A DNA stretch of 64,000 nucleotides. Source: Actinophytocola sp. (lineage in GTDB: Bacteria; Actinomycetota; Actinomycetes; Mycobacteriales; Pseudonocardiaceae). Location: the NCBI RefSeq assembly GCF_009379765.1, contig NZ_WHTD01000002.1, positions 1 through 64,000 of the forward strand, in the 5' to 3' direction. Positions 56,743-64,000 of the stretch are shown piece after piece. The notes below the pieces were generated by a model. The model did no database searches, was not told the DNA's origin, and saw only the letters and a list, made by a program, of their open reading frames with translations. The stretch's first letter is position 1; every line of letters begins with the position of its first letter. Position numbers and translations under genes: made by a program.

Positions 56743-57629
56743 TCATGGTCGGGGTGGTGGGACAACGGCCACGGGGCAGGCGGCGTGGTGGATCAGGGCC
56801 TGGCTGGTGGCTCCCAGCAGCAGACCGCGGAACCCGCCGCGACCGCGGGACCCGACCACGACCAACTGGGCCCTCTTGGCGTGGTCAAGCAGAATGTGGG
56901 CCGGACGGTCACGGGCCACGACCTGCTCGACCGGCACGTCCGGATACCGTGCCCGGTACTCGGCCAGCCGCTGGCTCAGCACCGTCGACTCCTGGTCCTG
57001 AATCGACCGCCAGTCCGCCGTCAGCTCCCAGACGGTCGCGAGGGGCAGGTCGCTCCAGGCGTGCACAGCCACCAGAGGCACATTCCGGCTGACGCGGCCT
57101 GGAAAGCGAAAAGAATCGCCGCCTGACTGGTCGGTGACCCGTCCACGCCGACCACCACCGGACCGTCCTGCCGAGGTTCGGCATGTGGGTCTGCTCCTCG
57201 CACGACCACGACCGGGCAGTGCCCGTGGGTGGCGACCGCCACCGCGATCGACCCGACCACCAAGCCGCTGAACCCACCCAACCCTCGCGAACCGAGCACC
57301 ACCAACTCGGCCGAGGCCGACCGCCCGATCAACTGCGCTGCTGCCCAGCCGCTGCTCAGCTCAGCGCTCACCACCACATCGGGTGCGGTTTCCTTGGCTG
57401 CCGCAGCAGCCTCCACGAGCCACTCGCGGCCCTGCTCGGCCAGCGCGTCCTGATAGGGGCGCAGCGTCGCCGCGTGCGGCACGGCAACGGGAACCAGTGG
57501 CCACGCGTGCACGATCACCAGCGGCGCATCACGGCGGGTCGCCTCACGTGCGGCCCAACGCACGGCCTGTGTTGCCGAGGTCGACCCGTCCATGCCGACC
57601 ACGACCGGCCGAGTCGCAACATTCGCCAT
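56743..57629 (-). pseudogene. Universal stress protein, two UspA domains, interrupted by one apparent -1 frameshift
   Basis: The frame from ATG 57629 (GGAGAGG upstream) gives MANVATRPVVVGMDGSTSAT, a full first domain with LGSRGLGGFSGLVVGS, and the start of the second (GPVVVGVDGSPTSQAAILFA). The rest of domain 2 ([36 protein letters not shown]) is in another frame to 56743. One missing base at about 57085-57088 restores a normal ~295-residue tandem USP. Single gene behind the box at 57759. Probably an intact gene with a sequence error. Confidence 0.85.
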
Positions 57630-57758
57630 CAGACCTCTCCTCACGTCTGTCCGGCAACAACGGCTCCATCACGGAATGTCGGCGGTGCTCGTCGCGGACA
57701 CCGTCCACCGATTTGCCCGACTTGTCCTGATCGTGCATGTCTGGTGTCAGCTCGGAGA

Positions 57759-57772
57759 AGGGACCGATGTCC
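57759..57772. promoter_or_regulatory. DevR-like box upstream of USP gene
   Basis: GGGACCGATGTCCC, perfect GGGAC/GTCCC half-sites, 130 nt upstream of the USP ATG at 57629. The rest of 57630-57905 shows no other feature. Confidence 0.6.
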
Positions 57773-57905
57773 CTCAACCGGTGGGTCTTTCGGCTCCCAC
57801 CTCATGACGTGCCGCCTGCTCGACGACGACTCATGACGGGAGTACTCCCGGAGTGCTCCGTGGATCGGTGGGAGCCCTGCCCGATCTTCTGCTCGTCGCG
57901 GCTGA

Positions 57906-59581
57906 TCAACGCGGTGCGTCATGATCGAGGTCCATCCCGTGACCGGGGTCGTGATCTGTGCTGAGCAGGTCGCGTAGTGCATCCGAGGTCGCGGTTGCGG
58001 CGGTGGCGAAGGGTTCGAGGACGGTGTCGGCGCCGGCGGCGCGGAGTTGGTCGGCGTCGTGGCGGGTGTGCGCGGTGAGCGCGACTGTGCCGTCGTAGTG
58101 GTGGTGGCGCAGGTTGTGCAGCAGTGTCAGGTTGGTCTCTCGCGTGGGAATCGTGCTGATCACGTACCGGGCGTGGGTCAGGGGTAGGGCTTCCAGGAGG
58201 TGGATGTCCTCGGCGCTGCCGAACACGGTGTTCATCCCCTCGCGGGCGGCGGTCGCGACGGTGTGGGGGTCGAAGTCCACCGCGAGGACGCCGTGCCTGG
58301 TCTGGGTGAGCCGGTCGGCCAGGTGGCTGCCGAAACGGCCGAGCCCGTAAAGGATCACATCGACATCCGCGTTCTGGCCGGGAGGTTCTTCGGGCTTGGG
58401 TCGGGCGCGCTCGAACACGGTGAGCCAGCGGTGGATGCGCTGGTAGATCTGGTGGGAGTACATGATCAGGTAGGTCGAGCCGCGATGGTGATCAGGCCGA
58501 CGACGGTGATCAGGCTGACGGTGGCGTTGGTGATGTGGCCGAGGCTGAGTCCGAGCGCGGCGAGGATGAGGGAGAACTCGGAGATCTGGGCGACGGTGAG
58601 TCCGGCGAGGAAGCCCACACGGACCGGGTAGCGCAGGGCGGCCATGATGAGGATGACGATGAGCGGGTTGCCGACGAGCACGAAGGCGGAGAAGACGGCG
58701 CCTTCGGTGATCTGCTGGGCGGCGTTGGTGAACTCCAGTTTGGCGCCCAGGTCGAGGAAGAAGAACAGCAGCAGGAAATCGCGCAGGCTGACCAGCCGGG
58801 CGCCCAACGCGTCGCGGTAGGCGGTGGGTGCGAGGGACACGCCGGCCAGGAACGCGCCGACCTCGGAGCTGAAACCGAGCCATTCGCTGAACGCGGCGAT
58901 CGAGACGGCGTAGGTGACGCCGAACAGGACGAGGAGTTCCTGGGATCGGGCGATGTGGTGCAGCAGCCACGGCAGGACGTAGCGCATGAGCAGACCGATA
59001 CCGGCGAGCAGGCCGAGTCCTTTGCCGAGCATCAGGGTGATGCTGAGGGTGAGGTTGTCGCTGGTGGGTTGCCCGAACGCGGTGAGCGCGATCATCACCA
59101 GGACCACGACGATGTCCTGGACGATCAGGAAGCCGACGGCGATGCGTCCGTGGAGCTGGTCGAGTTCGCGTTTGTCGGACAGCAGTTTGACGATGATGAT
59201 CGTGGAGGAGAAGGTGAGGGCGACCGCGACGTAGAGCGCGGTGACGCTGTCCATGCCGAACGCGATCGCGATCAGGTAGCCGAACACCGAGGTGAACACG
59301 ACCTGGCCGAGGCCGGTGGCCAGCGCGACGGGCCCGGTGCTGCGGATCAGGTGCAGGTCCAGGCGCAGTCCGACGAGGAACAGCAGGATCGCGATGCCCA
59401 TCCGGGCCAGCAGTTCGATGGTGCTGTCGGCGTCGACCCAGCCGATGCCGACCGGGCCGACCAGGATGCCGACGCCGATGAACGCGACGATCAGCGGCTG
59501 CCGCAGCCGCACGGCCAGCAGCCCGGCCGCGGCGGCGATGGCCAGGATGACCGCGACGAGCGGGAACGCGTGCAGCTCCAC
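57906..59581 (-). pseudogene. Kef-type (CPA2) cation/proton antiporter with TrkA-N domain, one apparent -1 frameshift
   Basis: The frame from GTG 59581 (GGGAGGG upstream) encodes about 370 residues of a CPA2 antiporter: LRQPLIVAFIGVGILVGPVG, ALTFSSTIIIVKLLSDKREL, GRIAVGFLIVQDIVVVLVMI, about 11-12 helices. The remainder, STYLIMYSHQIYQRIHRWLT and the NAD-binding TrkA-N domain (VDVILYGLGRFGSHLADRL), lies in another frame to 57906. One missing base near 58480 (GCGGC-TCG) joins them into a normal ~558-residue KefB/KefC-like protein. Expels potassium or sodium against protons and may respond to redox state through TrkA-N. It follows the USP gene at 59584 by 2 nt. Confidence 0.82.
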
Positions 59582-59583
59582 GG

Positions 59584-60406
59584 TCAGCCCTCCCCGGCGA
59601 CCGGTACGACGAGCACATCCGGTGCAGCGTCCCGAAGCACATGTTGGGCAACGCTGCCGAGCAGGGCGTAACCCAGCGAAGAGCGGCCTCCGGTGCCGAG
59701 GGCGACCAGATCGGCGGCATGGTGGCGGCTCAGCTCCGGCAGCCGCGTCTGCGGACGCCCGAACTCGATCACCACCCGTGCCGCCGCTGGTGTCAGCTCG
59801 CTGGCCACGTTCTCGATGTCGCCCCGGACCTGCTCGATGCTGGCCTCACGCAGCTGGGCCAGGAGTTCCTCGCTGGCACCGTGCATGCGCATCAGCGTCT
59901 CGCCGACCACGACAGCGACGTGTACGACGATGTGGTTCGCGTATGGCCTCGGCCGAGACGGGGGTGCTGTCGACGGCGAGCACGACCGTGCGGTACGCCC
60001 CCTCGGGTGGATTCTTGACCACCAGGACCGGTACCTGGCTCGCCCGCGCCAGGTTGTCGGGGGTGCTGGCCAGCAGCGGGTTGGTCAGCCGGTGGCCGCC
60101 GTGCGGGCCGACGATGAGCAGGTCCGCGCCACGATCAGTCATCTCCGCGAGGATCTCGTGGACCACGGTCCCGTGGCGGACGACGGCCTCCGCGACCGCG
60201 AGATGGGCGAACCGGTCGAGACGAGAGAGTAGGCACGCGTGGGCGAACTCGGTCAGCTCCGTGGCCAGCCCGGCGGGTAGCACGTGCAGGGCGGTCAGGT
60301 GAGCGTTGTGCTGTGCGGCGAGTTGCGCGGCCCTGTGCTCGGCCAGGCCCGTCTGCTCGGAGAGATCGGTCGCGACCAGCATCCGGCGCGGTGGTGCGAT
60401 GGCCAT
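59584..60406 (-). pseudogene. Universal stress protein, two UspA domains, frame broken between domains
   Basis: Domain 1 (MAIAPPRRMLVATDLSEQTG; VGPHGGHRLTNPLLAST) runs from ATG 60406, downstream of AAAGGAG. Domain 2 starts in that frame (YRTVVLAVDSTPVSAEAI) but continues in another (ANHIVVHVAVVVGETLMRMH; LGTGGRSSLGYALLGSVAQH). The junction near 59940 also seems about ten residues short compared with other USPs, so there may be a small deletion as well as a frameshift. Between GH65 and the Kef antiporter in one operon. Rv2005c lies next to the GH65-containing otsB1 in mycobacteria, a similar pairing. Confidence 0.78.
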
Positions 60407-60411
60407 CGGCG

Positions 60412-62910
60412 TCACGCTCCTTTCCCGTCGGCGGGGGCCCGGTCTCCCTGTCCGGTGTTCTCGGCCGGGGGTCGGGTCTGCCGCACTCGCAGGTGGGTGC
60501 CGCTGTGCAGGGTGTGTGTCTCGTCGTCGACGGTGATGATGATCGGTGCGGCGGCGCCGGGCCGGGCGTGGATGTCGACGAGATCGTGGGTGAGGTGGAA
60601 CCGGAGCCAGTGGCCGCGGTAGCGCAGGTCGAAGTCGAGCTGGGTGAGTGCGTCGGGGAGCCGGGGGTGTAGGCGGAGGGTGTCGCCTCGGGTTTCCAGG
60701 CCGGTGTAGCAGCGCTGGAGGATGTCGGCGGTGGCGGCCATGGCGCCGAGGTGGATGCCCTCGCGGGTGGTGCCGTTCTGGGTGTCGGCCAGGTCGGCGT
60801 CGAGTGCTTCGCGCAGCAGCCGCCAGGACGCGGGGCGGTCGCGGCGGGACAGCACCCAGGCATGCACGACGCGGCTGAGCGTCGAGCCATGGGTGGTGCG
60901 GGCGAGGTAGTGGGCCACGGTGTCCGGGATGGTGGCCGGGTCGAAGTCGTGGCCGAGGCGGTGCAGGATCTCGGTGAGTTCGTCGGCGCTGAGCAGGTAG
61001 AACAGCATGAGCACGTCGGCCTGTTTGGACGCCTGGTAGCGGTTGGTGGTGTCGTTCTCCGCCTCCAGGACCAGGTCGAGGCGGCCGATGTCGCCGTAGC
61101 GGGCGCGGTAGGCGTCCCAGTCCAGTTCGTCCAGGTCGCCGTAGCCGTCGAACTGGGCGAGCAGCCCGCTGGACAGGAACGGCACGTGCAACCTGCGGCT
61201 GAGGTGGTCCCAGTGCCGCAGTTCGGTGTCGGTGACGCCCAGGCGTAGCCACAGGTCTTCGGTGTGGTGCCCGCCCAGCACCTCGTGGGCGTCGAGGACT
61301 CGGGCCAGTACCCAGGAGGTCATGACCGCGATGTAGGCGTTGTCGTCCACTCCGGCGCCAGGCCGGTCGGGGTAGCCGTCGTGGAACTCGTCGGGCCCCA
61401 TCACCCCGCGCAGGTGGTAGCGGTCGGCCACCGGGTCGTGCTCGGCGATCGCGGCCCAGAACCGGGCGATCTCGACCAGCAGCTCCGCGCCGTAGGCGGC
61501 CAGGAAATCGATGTCGCCGGTGACCTGGTAGTAGTGCCAGACGTTGTAGGCAACCGCCAGGTTGACGTGGTACTGCCGCCGTGAGTTGTCGGCCATCCAA
61601 CGCCGCGAGCGGGGGTTGTAGAAATACTCGGGGGTTTCCTCCCGGCCGTCGCTGCCGCTCTGCCACGGGAACAACGCACCCGCCGCACCAGCGAGGCGGG
61701 CCAGCCGGCGGGCCTGCGGCAGCCGTCGGTACCGGTACAGCAGCAGCGCACGGGTCAGTTCCGGGACACGCAGGTTCAGCAGCGGGAAAATGAACAGCTC
61801 GTCCCAGAAGACGTGTCCGCGGTAGCCCTCGCCGTGCAGGCCCCGCGCGGGCACGCCGGCATCCAGGTCGGCGGTGTGCCGGGACAGCGTCTGCGCGACG
61901 TGGAACAGGTGGACGTTGACCGCGCGCCGCGCGCCGATCTCCTCTCCGCTGCGGAGGTCGGCGTCGAAGGACAGGGGCAGCAGCTGCCACAGGTGTTCCC
62001 ACGCCAGCATGTGCGCCGCGCGCAGCGCGGGGACATCGGGAGCGTCGGCCAGCTCCTTCCTGGCGGCGTCCACCGGTTCGGAGATCGCGTTGTCGCGGGA
62101 GGTGAAGACGGCGGCGGTCTTGTCCACCGTCATCGGAACACCGGCCTCGACCAGCACCGTCCACTGGTGACCGACGCGTCCGGGGCTGTCGACCTCGCAG
62201 CGGCCCGGGTTGTCGTCGCTCACCGTCGTACGCGCGGCGACCGCGACACGTATCCTCGACTGCCTTGTCTCGGTGACCAGCCAGCACGTGTCGCCGTGAT
62301 GTCCGGTCAACGGCTCGGCGAGGTGGTCTTTCGCCAGGGCGGCGAACTCGGCGACGTTGTCGTTGCGGACCCGCCCGTCCAGCAGGCTGCGGACCCGCAG
62401 CGTGCCGGACCAGTTCTGAGGGGTGACAGCGGTCCGCAGGCACGCCAGGTGCGGGCGGTCCATCGACACGAGCCGCTCCTGGCGGATACGGGTGCGACGG
62501 CACTGTGGGTCCTCGACCACCAGCTCCCGCAAGTGCAGCCCTCGGCGCAGGTCGAGCGCCACGTGGTGGTGCACGACTTTCCAGGTGTCCGGTGCCAACC
62601 ACGGGCCCTCGTCGCCCGCGCGCAACGTGATCGGCAGCCAGTTCGGCAGGTTGACCAGGCTCTCGTCACTTCGCACTCGACCGTCCACACCGGAGTCCAG
62701 CCGGTTGTAGACACCCGCCGCGTAGGTGGCCGGGTAGTGGATGCCGTCGGCAGTCGCCTCCGGCGCCGCGCCCCTGGTCGCCAGATAGCCGTTGCCGACC
62801 GTCAGCAACGCCTCCCTCGTGCCCTCCGCGGCGGGATCGATGCCGGTGTAGGTGAGCAGCCATTCGCTGTCGGCCACGGCGCACAGCGAGCAGTCGTCCG
62901 CGATCGTCAT
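60412..62910 (-). CDS. Glycoside hydrolase family 65 (trehalose/maltose/kojibiose phosphorylase-like)
   Basis: 832 residues from ATG 62910, overlapping the ATPase stop (ATGA). The N-terminal beta domain (about 1-270) has WLLTYTGIDPAAEGTREAL. The (alpha/alpha)6 barrel has RGLHGEGYRGHVFWDELFIF, the catalytic acid in HLRGVMGPDEFHDGY, the phosphate-site motif NRYQASKQADVL and THGSTLSRVVHAWV. Phosphorolyses an alpha-glucobiose such as trehalose or maltose, releasing a glucose-1-phosphate without using ATP. Exact substrate not readable. The DosR-regulated otsB1 (Rv2006) carries a related domain. It is in an operon with the cation ATPase, USP and Kef antiporter. Confidence 0.92.
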   Translation of the reverse strand: MTIADDCSLCAVADSEWLLTYTGIDPAAEGTREALLTVGNGYLATRGAAPEATADGIHYPATYAAGVYNRLDSGVDGRVRSDESLVNLPNWLPITLRAGDEGPWLAPDTWKVVHHHVALDLRRGLHLRELVVEDPQCRRTRIRQERLVSMDRPHLACLRTAVTPQNWSGTLRVRSLLDGRVRNDNVAEFAALAKDHLAEPLTGHHGDTCWLVTETRQSRIRVAVAARTTVSDDNPGRCEVDSPGRVGHQWTVLVEAGVPMTVDKTAAVFTSRDNAISEPVDAARKELADAPDVPALRAAHMLAWEHLWQLLPLSFDADLRSGEEIGARRAVNVHLFHVAQTLSRHTADLDAGVPARGLHGEGYRGHVFWDELFIFPLLNLRVPELTRALLLYRYRRLPQARRLARLAGAAGALFPWQSGSDGREETPEYFYNPRSRRWMADNSRRQYHVNLAVAYNVWHYYQVTGDIDFLAAYGAELLVEIARFWAAIAEHDPVADRYHLRGVMGPDEFHDGYPDRPGAGVDDNAYIAVMTSWVLARVLDAHEVLGGHHTEDLWLRLGVTDTELRHWDHLSRRLHVPFLSSGLLAQFDGYGDLDELDWDAYRARYGDIGRLDLVLEAENDTTNRYQASKQADVLMLFYLLSADELTEILHRLGHDFDPATIPDTVAHYLARTTHGSTLSRVVHAWVLSRRDRPASWRLLREALDADLADTQNGTTREGIHLGAMAATADILQRCYTGLETRGDTLRLHPRLPDALTQLDFDLRYRGHWLRFHLTHDLVDIHARPGAAAPIIITVDDETHTLHSGTHLRVRQTRPPAENTGQGDRAPADGKGA

Positions 62911-64000
62911 GCGCGTCCTCGCCGTAGCCGCTTGTCGACCGCGACGACCAGGCTTGCCGCCACGGCGATGGCCAGGATCCGCAGCCACACGTCCCCGCCG
63001 ATGGGGGCGGTGCCGAAGATCGTGTTCATGGCGGGCAGGTAGGTGATGGCGAGCTGGCCGACCGCCTGGACGGTGACACCGACAATGAGCCACCGGTTGG
63101 AGAACATGCCGATCCGCCACGCCGAGCGGGTCAGGGAACGGCAGCTGAACAGGTAGAACGCCTCGACCACGACGAACACGTTCAACGCCGCGGTCCGCGC
63201 CTCGGCCAGGCTTGCACCGCCTGCGAGTTCCCACTGGAACAGCCACCACGACCCGGCGACCAGCAGCGTGGACACCAGCAGGATCCGCACCATCAGCGTG
63301 CGGGTGAGCAGCGGCTGGTCCGGGTCGCGGGGCGGGCGGGTCATGATCCCGGCTTCCTTGGGCTCGAACGCGAGCATCAGCCCGAGCGCGACCGCGGTGG
63401 TCATGTTGATCCACAGGATCTGGGTGGGCAGGATCGGCAGTGCGGCACCGACCATGATCGCGGCGAGGATGACCAGGCCCTCACCGATGTTCGTGGGCAG
63501 AGTCCAGGTGATGAACTTGGTGAGGTTGTCGAACACGCCGCGACCCTCCTCGACGGCGGCCTCGATGGTGGCGAAGTCGTCGTCGGTGAGCACCATGTCC
63601 GCGGCGTCCTTGGCCACCTCGGTGCCGCTCTCCCCCATCGCCACGCCGATGCCGGCCTGCCGCAGCGCGGGGGCGTCGTTGACCCCGTCGCCGGTCATCG
63701 CGACCACGTGCCCGCGGGCCTGCAGCGCCTCGACCAGCCGCAGCTTCTGCTCTGGCGAGACTCTGGCGAACACGACCGCGTGCTCCACCGCCTCGGGGAA
63801 CTCCTCACCCGGCAGCGCCGCCAGGTCGGCGCCGGTCAGCACCGCGCCCCGGTCGCCGGCCTGGCCGTCGTGGTCGAACAGGCCGACCTGGCCGGCGATC
63901 GCCGTGGCGGTCGCGGCGTGGTCACCGGTGATCATCTTCACCGCGATGCCCGCCGTGTGGCAGGCGGCCACCGCGGTGGTCGCGGCGGCACGGGGCGGGT
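62907..64000 (-). CDS. P-type cation ATPase (P2 type, CtpF-like), partial
   Basis: The C-terminal ~364 residues are inside the window; the frame is open to the right edge. KMITGDHAATATAIAGQVGL, HVVAMTGDGVNDAPALRQAG, IGVAMGESGTEVAKDAADMV (hinge and Mg site), FDNLTKFITWTLPTNIGEG, ILWINMTTAVALGLMLAFEP and further helices to the end identify a P2-type pump of the calcium/cation group. DosR-regulated CtpF (Rv1997) is the closest functional analogue. The phosphorylation Asp and N-terminus lie outside. Stop overlaps the GH65 start, so it is the upstream member of that operon. Confidence 0.93.
   Translation of the reverse strand, partial: PPRAAATTAVAACHTAGIAVKMITGDHAATATAIAGQVGLFDHDGQAGDRGAVLTGADLAALPGEEFPEAVEHAVVFARVSPEQKLRLVEALQARGHVVAMTGDGVNDAPALRQAGIGVAMGESGTEVAKDAADMVLTDDDFATIEAAVEEGRGVFDNLTKFITWTLPTNIGEGLVILAAIMVGAALPILPTQILWINMTTAVALGLMLAFEPKEAGIMTRPPRDPDQPLLTRTLMVRILLVSTLLVAGSWWLFQWELAGGASLAEARTAALNVFVVVEAFYLFSCRSLTRSAWRIGMFSNRWLIVGVTVQAVGQLAITYLPAMNTIFGTAPIGGDVWLRILAIAVAASLVVAVDKRLRRGRA

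Noticed and set aside
59846-62602. 918-codon open frame on the minus strand overlapping GH65
   Set aside because: Its GH65 part is an out-of-frame Arg/Pro-rich shadow; only the last third (USP domain 1) is real and is annotated separately.

Overview
The window is GC-rich, densely packed actinobacterial DNA with strong Shine-Dalgarno sequences, frequent GTG starts and many 4-nt ATGA gene overlaps. The gene families (DevR/DevS, Acg-type nitroreductases, Rv1733c-, Rv1738- and Rv2004c-like proteins, Rip3-like protease, CtpF-like pump, Xfp/AckA) and the word CA(C/T)AGTGGAC suggest a Pseudonocardiales-type actinomycete such as Amycolatopsis or a relative. The genus is an inference.

Almost the whole window reads as a chromosomal island of the hypoxia/dormancy (DosR/DevR) response. 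About twenty copies of a 14-bp partly palindromic motif, best form GGGACCTTCGGCCC or its complement GGGCCGAAGGTCCC, lie mostly 40-130 bp upstream of operons, including the devR-like gene itself. I read these as DevR boxes, by analogy with the GGGACT half-sites of mycobacterial DosR boxes.

Layout. 1-5.4 kb: Hsp20 remnant, P1B-type ATPase with a C-terminal hemerythrin domain, and universal stress proteins (USPs). 5.4-11.6 kb: an apparently co-directional set of two nitroreductase-like, three USP and one CBS-BON gene, preceded by an Rv1733c-like/DUF1918 pair. 11.8-15.7 kb: GAPDH, two CBS-BON proteins, a DUF1876 protein and a ribosome hibernation factor. 15.6-21.4 kb: Rv2004c-like kinase, DoxX-like membrane protein, phosphoketolase and acetate kinase. 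21.5-29.8 kb: DevR-like regulator, and facing it an operon running from alcohol dehydrogenase through CBS-BON, a GNAT/acyl-CoA-synthetase protein, CBS-BON and USP to a DevS-like two-GAF kinase. 30-33 kb: CBS-BON, GNAT and Rip3-like site-2 protease. 33.2-41.3 kb: a complete nine-subunit V/A-type ATPase operon plus a USP, with two DevR-like boxes in front. 41.3-46.7 kb: hydrolase, carboxylate-amine ligase, second Rv1733c/DUF1918 module, AMIN-like protein and TetR regulator. 46.7-52.9 kb: phosphoribosyltransferase-hydrolase fusion, DsbA-like protein, M50 protease, sigma factor, third nitroreductase and truncated aldolase. 53.1-57.6 kb: two more NarL-type regulators (one with a degenerate receiver), acyl-CoA ligase, DnaJ remnant and USP. 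57.9-64 kb: Kef-type antiporter, USP, GH65 phosphorylase and a P2-type cation ATPase running off the window.

Inferred logic: a DevS/DevR-like pair senses low oxygen or redox state and switches on stress proteins (USP, CBS-BON), ribosome hibernation, fermentation and acetyl-phosphate ATP generation (Xfp-AckA, ADH, GAPDH), ion pumps (V-ATPase, P-type ATPases, Kef) and flavin/thiol redox enzymes. Eight genes carry one or two apparent single-base indels, mostly in or beside short G/C runs. This looks more like sequence error than decay, but it affects atpA, the ADH and the Kef antiporter.
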